Source: Reticulitermes speratus (taxonomy: Eukaryota; Arthropoda; Insecta; Blattodea; Rhinotermitidae). Taken from it: a stretch of 64,000 nucleotides of DNA. Below, piece after piece: positions 1 to 11,629 of the stretch. The position numbers and the translations under genes were made by a program. Under the pieces are notes generated by a model. The model saw only the letters and a program-made list of their open reading frames with translations. It was not told where the DNA came from and searched no databases. The DNA lies in assembly GCA_021186555.1 (NCBI GenBank), contig JAJKFL010000004.1, positions 10,236,001-10,300,000 on the forward strand. Direction: 5' to 3'. Position 1 is the stretch's first letter, and every line of letters starts with the position of its first letter.

Positions 1-1147
1 ATCAGAACCAAACATTGTACTTTCTGTAGACATTCTACACATCTATACCTAAAAGTGAAAAAAAAATGCATGTCAGTTTTGAGGTTTTCATGGCAATGTA
101 ATCGAGGATTCAAGAAAAATGCATGTTATTTTTAAGAAATATTCCTCTATGAAAATTCTTAGAAGTGATGTTGCTTATTTAATGACTGAAATTTTAACAC
201 ACAGCCATTGTTCGCACACAGCATAATAAACTCTTACTTACTAAGATCAGGGTTTAATTTCAGCAGAGAGAATCTTCCAGTTTCCTTCAGAAAAGCTGGG
301 TGAAGACTGGTAAAAAATAACAATCATAATAATGAAAACATGGTGACAAGAGCAATAACAATAATAACTCAATTAAATTTATTGAAATATGTGACAGCAT
401 ACAGGCATTTACTGCAACATACAACAAAACTACAAAAGCAATGAGATAATAATAAGAAAATAAAAATGCACCACACATACAAGAACAACAGACAAGATTT
501 TATATAGACTGTTAGACAATCTTCACTTATAGTGGACTTAATGATGTCCTTAAAAGTGACACAATTAGTTTTAAAAATATCAATATTCCTGCAGACAGCA
601 ATGGCCACAGAAGCACATTTGGCTAAACAACTGACCTTCACCTGATGCAAAACATCAAACACAGGATAGTTTATGATTAACCTTACTGTCCTACATGACC
701 ATACGCTGGTCTCTAAAAAATACTGGCAAATGGCCTATCATGCCATATGCGGCACTCTGTGTGCAAATCTAAATGTCGATGCTAAGTGAGAAAAACTGTG
801 ACTGGCACGAGATACACCTGGTGTTTAAATCTGTTGGCTAAATGTTAACCTAGCAGGTATCCATGAACAGTTGAGTGTCAAGATTGTGGTCTTCGGGATG
901 CAACACAATGTAGCTGGTAGATGGTACCATCATTTAGAGAAGATGGAGGCCACAGGATCTGCTAAAATGTTGGTACTCCTCTACCAAACCATACCATGTC
1001 ATATCCTAGAGACAATAATCTTCATAGTCTCCTGCTTGTAACACATTAAGATCCTGTGCTAACCTCCACATCTGTATGCTTCACAGCACAATACTGCATG
1101 TCATGGAGACTCACAGTCTCTGGGTTCATTAGTATTTTGTGTTTCAG
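1..1147. other. DHTKD1 upstream intron sequence, no exon recognised
   Basis: This is AT-rich sequence left of the first recognised exon. A short acceptor-like and donor-like pair near 263-299 was examined, but its translation does not resemble the expected N-terminal neighbour. I see no supported feature here. Confidence 0.5.
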
Positions 1148-1268
1148 AATATCCATCCTCATTTGCTGAAAACTCACATTACTGCACGTTTGAACAAAAT
1201 GTCTACCGGAAGTAAAATAGATTGGGCAACAGCTGAGGCTCTGGCTATAGGATCACTTTTGTACCAAG
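1148..1268 (+). CDS. DHTKD1: DHTKD1 first visible coding exon
   Basis: The acceptor TTTCAG precedes 1148 and the exon opens in phase 0 with [10 protein letters not shown]. It ends with one base of a split glycine codon before GTACCA at 1269. The segment contains [18 protein letters not shown], a conserved stretch just before the cofactor-binding core. The upstream coding exon must end in phase 0 and lies outside the window or was not recognised. Confidence 0.9.
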
Positions 1269-4200
1269 GTACCAACCACATATTTCAGATCAGTTTTTCC
1301 CAAAATAATTACCTTCTCCTTATCACAAATTCGGATTTTAATTTCTGTGATTTTTAACACAAATTAATTAAATCTTTGCTTGTAAGTTAGAATAATTCAG
1401 TCAGGGGAATGACTAGCTTATTGGCTGGACAACCAACGTTTGACTACTGGTGGGGACAAGATAATGTCCAGTCCAGCCATGAGGAGCAAATGGCCTCCTG
1501 TCCAATGAACACTGCATGATCCTTCCCTGGTGGTAAAATAACGAGGGTACAAAACTTACACGTAGCTATTACTTGAGGTTAAGATGAATGGAAATTCATC
1601 ATCACACCTCTATATGACTTCATGGTGTGTGCTTCACCAAAGATTAAAACGTAAAGTGGTCCATATGCTTAATCCTTTAAGGAACAGTATTTACTGTATG
1701 TACCACCTTTTTAACACTCAAAGATGTTTCTTGTTCACTGACTGCAATTATCTGTTTATTATTATTGTTAGAATGAAAAGCACTAATTTCTCTAAACAGT
1801 GTCAACTGGAAGATCTTTGTAATGGAGGTGCAGTTTTCTGTGAGGTACAAACTGAATTTTACGTATCATTTAGATAATCTTCAGACTTCACGGGGTTGAT
1901 TAGACACCACATCATGAAGACATATGAGAAACTGGATGTAGAGTTCCATGCATTCTCAAGTCTGATTGTCGGCTTCAACACTGGCATTTTACTGTCAGGT
2001 AAAGTGCCCCACCTACCGACTGTACAGGAAGGCAGATGGGCCTTAAAGCTGGTCTGGTTGCTGTGGAGAAAGGAAAAATATGTAGCCTCTAACGAGAACT
2101 GAACCCTGATTGTCTGGTCGTCCAGCCCAGTGCCTAGTCACCATACTGACTCATGTAGTCATTTGTACTGTTTTAAATACAGATAGACAGTTGTGTTACC
2201 TAAATGTTTTTCATTTCACACGCTAGTGACTCAGCTATCCCAGCCACACAGAGACATAACAAGAAAGCATTGCAGGAAGAGACAAAGAAATGTTTACTTC
2301 TGAGAAAGACCATGTATCCAGCAGCTGAATATCTAAACTTGTACACATTTGTAAAATCCCCATGTAAAAGCAAGGAAGGGGTAATACAGAGGCTCCCCAC
2401 TAGGCATCAGGGTCATTTTACCTTATGTACATGAACTATCACGAATTGTCATCATCATCAGCACTAAAGACCTTCGTGGGCTTTGGCTTTCTTTCCATCA
2501 CTGAATTCTGTGTTAAATTCATGTAATAAAAATGTAAAATTCATAAAGAGCTTTCAACTGAATGTTATGTTACAGTAATTATAAATTCTGATTACAGAAT
2601 GTCTCTGACATACAACTAGCTATGAAAGTGGCCATTCTAAATAGTTTCTCTCAGTTACTAGGGGAAAATGCTAGCACAGTACCTCACATATGTAACTGCC
2701 CCATTGCACTCTCTTCCTTACCACCTACCAGGAGTGCACAAATGCTGGGTGCCTGGTTGCCTGGGTAACTAAATTTTGTACAGTAGTGACAAATATTTTC
2801 AGCATAATTATTGCAGATTTTTTTCCCCACATACAAAAATGTGTATCAGTTCACACGCACCAAGCAGAAAGCACCAGATAACAGTCAGAGTCATAAGTCA
2901 CTCCAGAATTGTAAGTCCCTCAGCATAGAACTTGCTTCATGTCATCCTTCTGGCAACTGGAATTTGGAGGTGGCTCCAAGATTTTTGGAAAATGCTGACT
3001 CACGCTCCCTCTTCATAATCTTTCTGCCATATTTTACCAAAATTACAAAGACAATGCAGCTGATAGAGAATCATGAAATAAACACAAAACAAATCAATAA
3101 ACATATTAGAGTGCCCCTTCTGTTTATGTAAGATGCTTCTTCAAATATACTTGACTCCTTTACTAATGAACAATGGTGGCAATAGGTGTTCAGTACCAGC
3201 TACTATGATGTTAAGTGATTACCTGGAGAAGTTTGAGTAGTTGCACTAGCAGACAAGAATCCACTAACAAATGGCAGTTCAAAGGTACCCAGGTATTCAT
3301 GAATTATCCTCCCACTTCTGTAACCATCTTCAGTGTAGCGTCTTTCAGTGAGGTTATTAATGAAATTTCTGTATGCTTTTCTAAGACTGGAGAGTGATAT
3401 GATACCTCTATATGTCCCGAATTCACTATGGTTTTCATCCTTTCTCCCCAGTTATTTTTCACTCTTCCATCCATCACCCATTACTGCCAAAGGGCAGCTT
3501 TTCACATTTCCATTACATCACTCCTACTGACTGAGACAGAGCTCTTCCTCATCCCTCATCTCCTCCCTCACCTGCAAGTAATCACATTCCTTGGCAACCT
3601 GCCTACATGACCTGGCCACATCCTCACCCTGATCACTTCTATCCCAAACTGAAGTCAGTATGTTCCTCCAAAATGTTAGCATCCACCTCCACAATTACAA
3701 ACGCTGTATCATTTCTTTCCCTATTCTGAAATTATGGGACTATTACTACCAACTATGGAGTTGTACAGTTCATATTCTTATTTTAACAATATGGTAAACT
3801 TAACAACAGCAAAAATGTCTTGCGACATTCCTGTTGGATATGACTCTTCTCACTAAGTGAAATTAAATTCTGAAGTTAATAAAAATATATCTGTTTTGTC
3901 CAGAATAAGTAAGTCCATCAAGCCCATTATGGTATAATGGATTTAACTGAAAGTGAGTTGCAAGCTGTCTCACTCATACCATATCAAATACACTTAAATT
4001 AAAATCTATTGTTCTTCAGGATATAATGTACGCATCAGTGGGCAGGATGTTGGAAGAGGAACATTTTCTCATCGTCACGTTATGTTAGTTGATCAAAAAA
4101 CCAATGAAATGTACATTCCACTGAACAGTTTGATTGATGGACAAACAGCATATTTGGAGGTTTGTATGACACGTGTTTCTGATCTTATTAAGCACAGAGG

Positions 4201-7200
4201 TCCCAAATTTTTACTTTAACACAATATTTGCTTTCAGTGCAAAGAAAATCTTAATTGAGTTCATAACCTGTCATTGAGTTTTTCTTTCCTCATGAACATT
4301 CAAGGTCAGTAGTTATAAAACGAATAATTTTGCCCACTGTTTTGTTTGATTATAAAATGTGTTTGTAAATATCTGGCTCCACGAGACATTAATAACATGA
4401 AAATTTGGGTCATTACATAACAAAGAGCCTTCAGTGAGACTCGAGGTTCTCACAGCATTGGGCATGAGCCCAGTATCTCAGAAGACGGTAACCTTGAAGG
4501 AGTTTTGTGATTTATACAGGTCACGCAATACTGTTGTAAAAATAGTGACAGGATGCTACAGTGTGTATACATCAAGGCATAACAGCTGCATTTCAGGTAT
4601 GCCTCACTGGCATCCTTTAACAAATGACCCCATTAGCAATTACAGTCTCAAATATCAAGAGGGATTGTTAATTTAAAATTTGTATATTCCAAAATATTTT
4701 TTAACCAGATAAATAACTGCATATTACATGTGTAAATTCTTGTAACAGAAGCTCACACTTTCATGAAAGATTCAGGTTACTAAAAACTTGTTGATGGCAA
4801 TTTAAAAGACAGGATTGAGATAGGAGGATAATACTAAAATTGACTTTCAGGCACTGGAATTTGATGGATTGGGCTGAACTAGTTTAGGATCATATCCAGA
4901 TGCAGGTTCTTGTCTTTAATATTGAAACTTTTGTCTCTAGCTTCAGTGCCTAACAACTGGCACTTCTCAAGGAATGTTCTAATTCAGAGACATTTGTATT
5001 CAGAATGTCTGAGAAAAGTTTCACAAGAATCATTAGTGCCACTTTTCTTGCAATGTTTATGGAACATGAAAATATAAAACAAAAAACTGTCATATTAAAA
5101 AATAACACAACTTAAATTACTAAATACGAATTGCTATTTTTTGCAGGTAGCAAACAGCACCCTATCAGAAGAAGCTGTGTTAGCATTTGAATATGGAATG
5201 AGCATTGAAAACCCAAACAACCTCATCATATGGGAAGCTCAGTTTGGTGACTTCTTCAATGGAGCTCAAATTCCCATAGACACCTACATTGCAAGTGGAG
5301 AAAGCAAGTATAATACTGTGGGTTATATATAAACCTTGAACCCTCTGTTCTAATTACACTGGAGATCATTCATTCACGAAAAAGTTCTGTAACTGAAATG
5401 AAGGGACTGTCTTAACATGGATTAAGCCACTTGCAAGTGAAGGTGTAGTACAGGGTGCTTATTTTATCTGACAACCATCACTTGCCACTTCCCACCAATA
5501 ATCTGCTACATATGTGAGTGGTTGGCTGAGTGGGCTACACTAATATGACAATGGCACCAACAGGAAATGGCAACCAACAGTTGTCAAATAAAATAATGCC
5601 CCTAGATAGTGATACTCTAAGGACAGGTGAGCATGGACAACAAATATATGTAGAAGCAAATAACAGTAATATACAGCTGACAGAACTTGAGTAGCAGAGA
5701 AGTACCAGTCTCGGTTTTTCAGGTTAAAGTATGCTTTTTGTATTTCTGTTAAATTTTAAACTTGGCAGGGTTTAAATGAGGGCAATGGAACTGCTTCCTG
5801 TCTCACTTATACAAATACAAGCTTGAAACCTAACTGTGCATAAAGTTGTCAGGAAAATACAAGTGTGGTTCTTATCATAGTTTATATGAACATCAAATTT
5901 AACTTTATCATTACAGTTTAATAAATGTCCATCACAGTACACAGTCATTGATAACATCTCTGTTACTCCAACATATTTTGACCACCAATAGTCATCATCA
6001 GGGAGGTCATATGGAGTCTACAGAAGAAACTACATAAGGGTTTCACATTTGTCTGTATCTTAAAATTAAGAATGTGCTGTCAGGACTTGTTTGGGGTTTG
6101 ATCTTTTCATCAAAATATCTGTTTCATAACTGATTTGTCCCTTATGTCACAATTTATATTACACAGTTTTAGTTTACGAGGTTCACTGCTATCATCAGAC
6201 ATGTTTGTTATGTAACTTTAAAAGATTAAAAGTTGGTTAGTTTAAATTAAAATTCTCTAAAATTAACAGGAAAAATTAGCTGTTCAGCATATTGTGGGTT
6301 TTGAAGGTCCTTTATTGAAGGGTAATGATGTACGTTGGTGCATTATGTATCAATTTAAGATTGAATCTTAACATATTTATTTTTATTATTTTTGACTTAT
6401 TTAAAGACACCACCAGTACTGCAGACTCTAGAGTATCAAATTGTAGGATGACTAATGAGTACGGATGTGCAAGGAAATGTTATGTTCTAATCTGAGGTAC
6501 TACCACAGTATTTGCTAAAGGGACTGAGCCAAATCACAAAATCCTCATGCCATTATAGGCAGTCTCTGGGTCAAGAGTTGAACCCAAGACCTCCAGAAGT
6601 AGGGCTACCTACTCAACCAGGCATTTGATTGAACTTCATCAGTGTCACAATGAATGGTTGTTCATAAAAATAAGCAGGTCCATTAGATAGGCTTCCTTAT
6701 AGCTACTTACACTTAAACATTTTCTTCACTTCATTAATACTTACTGAAGTACAATCAGTGGCGTAGCTAGGTTTTTTGATGCCGGGGACAAGCAATCACA
6801 ATGGCCATCCCTTACAGAAATTACAACTTTAAAAAAAACACAAAAATTTATTGAGTTTCCTTTTATTTGTCTCAATAATTTAAACTTTGTTGAGCACAGA
6901 AAAAATTTTCCCCCACTTAAAATATTAATTTTGCTGCCCCTTGGACTCTGCTGCCTGGGGCGGCCACAACACTCACCCCGCCCTAGCTATGCCCCGAGTA
7001 GAATGACAATTTCAGACTCCAGACACTGTTGAATCTGCAGTCCTGCATCTCAGAGACTAAGTGTGAAGATCAGATACATTTTTATCTGCCATAATGAAGT
7101 GTACAGAATGAATTTTTCTGTTGTTGTTACACCATTTCTGAGTTCTGGTACATCACAATATACTTCATGTTTCTACAGCAAAGTGGATGATGTGTAGTGG

Positions 7201-10200
7201 GCTGACAATGCTGCTCCCTCATGGGTATGACGGAGCAGGACCAGAGCATAGTTCATGCCGACTTGAACGCTTTCTTCAGCTCAGTGACTCAAATGAATCA
7301 AAGCCAGATGGCGATGATGTCAACATACACGTTGCAAATCCAACCACTCCGGCTCAGTACTTCCACCTGCTTCGAAAACAGGTTCGTGTCTTCAAAATTT
7401 ATTAAAAGTCTGGGGCTTCAGCTCTGACCAAGCATGGCATTACTAAGAAAAGATGTTTTATTGTTTTTCCAAGTATTCCTTCAGTGCACTGTGACCTGCA
7501 GTTCACTTGTCATGCTTACAGGTCATACAAAATTACAGGAAGCCTCTTATTCTTGTGACCCCCAAAACTTTGTTGCGGTCACCAGAAGCCACTTCCAGCC
7601 TTATGGATATGGGGCCACAAACCACCTTCACACCTGTCATTGGTAAGCTGTTATACATGTGTATACTTTCCTCATATCCAGGATTATTTTCATTGTACAT
7701 TCTTAAGCAAACCATTTTGGGTTATCTTAACGTAGAACATCCCCGCTGGTGTATTAATCATAAGTGTATATGTTATCAGTTCATCAGTCACACCAAACAA
7801 GCTGTATTATACACGTTTTTACTTGGCAACTAGTTTCGGCTCCAGTAAAGAGCCATCATAAGGCCATTAACAAAAACTATACAATGGAAACCTATATATT
7901 ATAGGAAGGAGATCTCCCTCTTTACATCAATCCATTGATGTAAATGGGGAGTGCTTACAGCACACAGGAACTCAAAAGAAATTTAAATTTCATGTTACTA
8001 GTTTAAGATTATTCTGAGAAAGTATCTGCCTTACTTACTAAAAATTCTCTGTATACTAGGAGTAATGCTACAGACCTCAACTGTCATGGTACGCACAATA
8101 TCCAACACTGTTTAAAATAAGAACTCCACAATCAAAAAGCACTAAAAATTTACCTTTTTCACTCTCACACCGAAATTCGGGCTTCATGGATTCATGAGAC
8201 AGCTTTAACACAACAAGTAGTAGTAGTAGTAGTGTGGTGGTGGTGGTGGTGGTAGTAGTAGTAGTAGTAGGATTTAATTTGCCACTCATACTGAAATCCA
8301 TCATTACAGACAGGGTCTGTAGAATCTCACAGTTACAGCAAACTCAGCCTGGGAATCCATGGTGTACGCTACTGTATGTTAATTACATTTCAATTGCTGG
8401 ATAGTATGGCTTGTCTTAACTGTATATTGAACCAATGGTGTAAAATTTTATTGCAGGCGACCATATAAAAGCAGACAGTAACATTCAGCGGGTAATATTT
8501 GTCAGTGGAAAACACTACTACACTCTTGATAAAAAACGCAAAGCTTTAGATGCAAAAGATGTTGCACTCGTTAGATTGGAAGAACTTTCACCATTTCCAA
8601 CACTCAGTTTGCAGAAGGAAGTGGCCAAGTATAGAAATGCCAAACGTAAGCAAAAGTACCATAGTTGCTGTGTATATTACAGAAAATATGAAACGAACAG
8701 ACCAGCCCTTTTAAAGCAGCAGGAATAAAACTCCCTTTGTGTCAGGTATTTATCATTTATTCAGTTACACTGCTGTTCATTGGACAAGAGATTGGGAAGG
8801 CCTCACAGACATTTGGGATACTACGGAACACAGAAAATGCTACTCCTGCCAGGAATTAAACTGTGATCAACTCATTATTTTCCTGGTTGAGCCATCCCAC
8901 CTCATAATGTCAGAGGCCTCAATAAATAAAGAAAAATAAGCCACATTTTGGATCTACATTATTCTGATTTGCAGTCTGCACATGAATTGTGTCTTTTCTT
9001 GTTTTCAAAACTGTTCAACCACAGTGTAAGACAAATGTAAAGGTTAGTGAAAATGACAAAACCACAATGTTTTAGTCCTACCAAAATAATTAAAATAGGA
9101 CACTTGCTTCCAGTATTTATCTGGAGTCAAGAGGAGCATCAAAACATGGGAGCATGGAATTATGTCCGACCACGATTTGAGAATCTCATTGGTCGAAGAG
9201 TAAGTATTGACATCATGCTTTATATTTGGGATGACATCAGTTCAAATCTCAGCTGTAAATCAGCTGTCCTGACATGTTTTCGTAATGTTTCTTGGTCTAA
9301 GTAAAACACTGAAGTAGTACTTTAATGTAGGATATGAATGCTTCCATTCTCATCCTTACCAACTTGCCAATCACAGCCATACTTTAACTTCTCATTTCAT
9401 GCAACCTATGCAACTGACAGAGTAGCATTAAATAAAACAAACTATAAGTGAGATAATGTTGAAATATTAGTGTACATTTTGAGTACAGACGGACCCCGAC
9501 TTACGTAGCTCCGACATACGTAGATCCGGACTTACGTAAAAAACTTCTTGTGCCCTACCACCACTACTATCACTCCACCCACCACCACACCCACCCCTGC
9601 CTCTGCCTCAATTGAATATGACAGTGACTCCAGTATCGATTATTAATTATTATGTGTTTTATTACTTGTTATTAAAATTATTATTAATTATTATTATATC
9701 AATTATTATTACTGTGTATAAGGTATATAATAAAACATGGCTCCGAGTTACGTAAAAATCGACTTACGCAAAGGGTTGCGGAACGATCCACTTACGTAAG
9801 TCGGGGACTTTCTGTACTTGTTTCGTCCATGTTCTAGATTCAAACAGTTCTCTGACTTTTGAGCAGAATGTTATTTGGATTCAATGATATGCTTTGCATT
9901 CTGCCACTCATCTGATTGTCATAACTTTTAGTAATTTAGCTTTTGGATCCCAATATTCATTCACATGCAATACAAACCTTCTCTATGGACTTTCAGAAAA
10001 ACAGTATGTCTACATATACTATGTGATTCCTTCAGTTTTTTTTATTGCAATATTGAAAAGAAATACAACCATTAACCCCAGGTAATCAGATCATCTTTTT
10101 CCAGTTATCTGTAGAATGTAGCAGAAATATGAATATAAATTTGTCTTTTTTTATGTTATTCATACCATACATTTTTTGATTACTTTGGTTTTATCCGACA

Positions 10201-10476
10201 AATGTACACTTTTATTTTCTATTATTCAATACATGTATTTCATTGAAGATGGTCCATCTTCAATGAAATATATGTATTGAATAATAGAAAATAAAAGTGT
10301 ACATTTGTTGGATAAAACCAAAATAAAAAAAAATAAAAAAAATTTATAAATTTGTCATTGTTCTCCAGTTGAAGTATGCAGGTCGAGGACCACTTGCAAC
10401 TCCTGCTGTTGGAATTGGACAGTTGCATCAAAAGGAAGCAGAACTGGTCACTATTCAACCCTTCACAATACGCTGA
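1148..10476 (+). CDS. DHTKD1: DHTKD1, 2-oxoadipate dehydrogenase E1 subunit (3' eight coding exons; 5' part outside the window)
   Basis: Coding exons are 1148-1268, 4020-4159, 5147-5303, 7179-7381, 7522-7642, 8457-8645, 9114-9199 and 10369-10476, giving 374 residues plus a stop with all phases consistent. The family is the thiamine-diphosphate E1 component of the mitochondrial 2-oxoadipate dehydrogenase complex, which decarboxylates 2-oxoadipate in lysine and tryptophan breakdown. Motifs in order: [118 protein letters not shown] and [12 protein letters not shown]. These are the C-terminal half of the transketolase-type fold and the 2-oxoglutarate dehydrogenase C-terminal domain. DHTKD1 is preferred over OGDH from wording such as HPHLLKTH and the short C-terminus after the QLHQKE segment; this family split rests on memory. 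An ATTAAA polyadenylation signal lies at 10524-10529. Exons 5' of 1148 are not visible. Confidence 0.93.
1395..1540 (+). repeat. possible tRNA-derived SINE fragment in a DHTKD1 intron
   Basis: TGACTAGCTTATTGG resembles a pol III A box, and GTTTGACTACTGG about 35 bases later resembles a B box. The following text has the CCAGTCCAGCC and GGCCTCCTGTCC wording of the other SINE bodies here. Heavily diverged. The rest of this intron (1541-4019) shows nothing I can name. Confidence 0.35.
4020..4159 (+). CDS. DHTKD1: DHTKD1 coding exon with [10 protein letters not shown] motif
   Basis: It is bounded by TTCTTCAG and GAG|GTTTGT. The split glycine from the previous exon completes as GGA, followed by [19 protein letters not shown]. 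This is the most conserved motif of the pyrimidine-binding part of the E1 enzymes. It ends in phase 0 with QTAYLE. Confidence 0.93.
4432..4600 (+). repeat. interspersed repeat (GAGGTTCTCACAGC ... ATCTCAGAAGAC family)
   Basis: The phrase pair gagg(t)tctcacagc and tatcccagaagac recurs at 32518, 35700, 37840, 40050 and 53580 in various orientations. It therefore looks like a dispersed, decayed repeat family, not a gene. Class undetermined. Confidence 0.4.
4815..4915 (+). mobile_element. 3'-end fragment of an RTE-like LINE
   Basis: The text taggaggataatactaaaa followed by ttcaggcactggaatt and gattgggctgaactagttt parallels the 3' tail of the LINE at 28608-31738, which reads in its sense direction as gggaggataatattaaaatg with gaagtggaatt and ggactggattgatatggct. 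The translation [17 protein letters not shown] is a decayed version of that tail. Confidence 0.5.
5147..5303 (+). CDS. DHTKD1: DHTKD1 coding exon ending at a GC splice donor
   Basis: The acceptor is TTTTTTGCAG. The exon encodes [19 protein letters not shown] and [13 protein letters not shown], then IASGE plus one base. The only donor giving the right phase is GAAA|GCAAGT, a GC donor with an otherwise ideal consensus. It joins to CA at 7179 to make a threonine codon, followed by KW, matching the family pattern GE-x-KW. The nearby GT at 5308-5309 gives the wrong phase. Confidence 0.9.
6486..6640 (-). repeat. tRNA-derived SINE with GGCAAATGCTGGGATAGTACCT-type core
   Basis: Read on the minus strand, the head carries CTGGTTGAGTAGGTAGCC (A-box region) and GGGTTCAACTC (B box). 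The body then contains tttagcaaatactgtgg followed by tagtacctcagatt. The same core recurs at 59335-59400 as caggcaaatgctggga followed by tagtacctcagatcagg. The shared core with a different head suggests one SINE superfamily. Confidence 0.55.
6756..6996. mobile_element. hAT-like MITE in a DHTKD1 intron
   Basis: It begins CAGTGGCGTAGCTAGG and ends with the near reverse complement CCTAGCTATGCCCCG. It is flanked by AGTACAAT (6748-6755) and AGTAGAAT (6997-7004), an 8-bp duplication with one mismatch. CAGNGGCGTAGC termini and 8-bp duplications are typical of hAT elements. It has no coding capacity. Confidence 0.7.
7179..7381 (+). CDS. DHTKD1: DHTKD1 coding exon with [13 protein letters not shown] motif
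   Basis: It follows acceptor TTCTACAG and reads [20 protein letters not shown], then [14 protein letters not shown] and [15 protein letters not shown], ending in phase 0 at CAG|GTTCGT. The HGYDGxGPEHSS motif is a hallmark of 2-oxoacid dehydrogenase E1 proteins of this type. Only 140 bp of intron separate it from the next exon. Confidence 0.93.
7522..7642 (+). CDS. DHTKD1: DHTKD1 coding exon ([14 protein letters not shown])
   Basis: The acceptor is GCTTACAG and the donor ATTG|GTAAGC. It encodes [20 protein letters not shown] and ends in TTFTPVIG, with one base of the glycine codon left for the next exon. Confidence 0.92.
7643..8456. repeat. DHTKD1 intron with a (TAG)n/(TGG)n microsatellite
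   Basis: Positions 8215-8271 hold runs of TAG, then TGG/TGG, then TAG triplets. Around 7825-7870 is a short repeat phrase (actagtttcggctcc ... agagccatcataaggcc) typical of dispersed insect MITE ends. Nothing else is recognised. Confidence 0.5.
8457..8645 (+). CDS. DHTKD1: DHTKD1 coding exon (start of C-terminal domain)
   Basis: The acceptor is TTATTGCAG. It completes GGC, then [24 protein letters not shown] and [20 protein letters not shown]. The [10 protein letters not shown] motif marks the C-terminal alpha/beta domain of these enzymes. The donor is CCAAAC|GTAAGC with one base left over. Confidence 0.92.
9114..9199 (+). CDS. DHTKD1: DHTKD1 coding exon ([13 protein letters not shown])
   Basis: The acceptor is GCTTCCAG. 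The exon gives [20 protein letters not shown] and ends phase 0 in GRR|GTAAGT. WSQEEPxNxGxW is a strong family signature. Confidence 0.93.
9486..9814. mobile_element. TA-flanked MITE, pogo/Tigger-like
   Basis: Terminal inverted repeats begin CAGACGGACCCCGACTTACG and, on the other strand, CAGAAAGTCCCCGACTTACG. TA dinucleotides flank both sides. Inside are further copies of the ACTTACGTA motif in both orientations and an AT-rich middle. No coding capacity. TA duplication plus CAG termini is the Tc1/mariner superfamily pattern. It lies in the last DHTKD1 intron. Confidence 0.75.
10184..10322. repeat. 139-nt near-perfect palindrome in last DHTKD1 intron
   Basis: Arms 10184-10252 and 10254-10322 are reverse complements around the single base at 10253. 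I count two differences over 69 positions, both of the kind that would still pair as G-U in RNA. The ends are TTTGGTTTTATCC and GGATAAAACCAAA. It is followed by an A-rich tract and then, 46 bp later, the exon acceptor. Confidence 0.85.
10369..10476 (+). CDS. DHTKD1: DHTKD1 last coding exon and stop
   Basis: The acceptor is GTTCTCCAG. The exon encodes [20 protein letters not shown], then [15 protein letters not shown] and TGA. It lies only 46 bp after a 139-nt palindrome. ATTAAA at 10524-10529, 48 bp past the stop, is the likely polyadenylation signal. Confidence 0.92.
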   Translation: MKYAGRGPLATPAVGIGQLHQKEAELVTIQPFTIR

Positions 10477-10523
10477 AGAAGATTATTAAACAGAACTGTG
10501 CATTTACACTGCTTCCAATTTTG

Positions 10524-10529
10524 ATTAAA
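10524..10529 (+). terminator. ATTAAA polyadenylation signal, DHTKD1
   Basis: ATTAAA lies 48 bp beyond the DHTKD1 stop codon, with a T-rich stretch downstream. This is a common variant of the animal signal. Assigned by position and motif only. Confidence 0.5.
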
Positions 10530-11629
10530 TATTATGTTTACTCATGCGCCAAGAATTAATTTCAATTTGTTATATCTGCAACATTATTGTAAGTTCAGAC
10601 TGGAAGGGTGTGGCAAGTGTATTAACATCTGTATTTCACAAACAAAGTGTATCTATAGAATTTATGGTTCTGCTCTTAGTCTTGCCTGTTATTCTCCCAT
10701 TACCATCTTCTCCTAATCTCAATGTACATTCACACATTATAAACAGAAGACAATGCTTCAAAAGCATAAACTTATTCAAAATACGGTAAAACACAGTAAT
10801 TCCACTGGCTCACTAGTTTTAACCTTTAAGGAGATGGATTTAAATGCCAGTTGTATTTGTGACAGCCTGAGTTTTTCTGGCTTAGCATGGACATTTAAAT
10901 TTCTACCAAGTAAACACACAGCAACCAGCATATAGCATGCCAGGCCGTTCGCCAGTACATTTTAGAGACCAGCATATTGTCTCGTAGGACAACAGATGTT
11001 AATCCAACTTGAATCATTAACTGCATTCTTTCTAGTATGATTAGCTAGTAAACTGCTGTTCTTATAATTCTGCAGGTTGGCTATGAAAATGATATTGAAT
11101 TTATCAATAAACAGTTCATAAAATAAAATCATTAATTTAGACATAAATTGTAATAACTCAGTGCTGGGAAATACCATACGTTTCACTACCTAAATGAAGT
11201 TCTGGACAAAAGCTGGGTGTTGCTCACCCTACCCTATTCATCTGCTTGTATTAGAGATGTTCAAAATGGTTCTTGTCTTACTTTGTACGTTTTGTTGCCT
11301 ATAATACTAGGTAATTTAACTGCAGAATATGCATTTTGTGGGTAAGTATAGATAAACTAAGAAGTCAGCTGCTAAAAGTAGAGTACATTTGCTTTTCCTC
11401 ATCAGTGTTTGAGAGCTTTTATGACTGCTGTCTTCTGGGATTAATACCATGTATTCTTGTATATATGTACCATATACATACATATTTCACAAACTGCATG
11501 GCAACACGTCCCAGAAGAAAATGATCTTCAAAGCTGGAGAACCTCAAATCTCACAAGACAATTTTTGTTTTAACTTCACATTTTAATTTTTAGTTAAAAC
11601 AGAAAACTTCACACTTTAATTTTTACTGT
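10530..11629. other. intergenic, nothing recognised
   Basis: AT-rich sequence after the DHTKD1 3' end. No conserved coding segment, RNA gene or clear repeat boundary was seen on either strand. Confidence 0.4.

Noticed and set aside
263-300. Candidate upstream DHTKD1 exon
   Set aside because: Weak splice sites and a translation that does not resemble the expected neighbouring protein segment.
5308-5309. GT donor for the DHTKD1 exon at 5147
   Set aside because: It gives phase 2, which does not fit the KW frame of the next exon.
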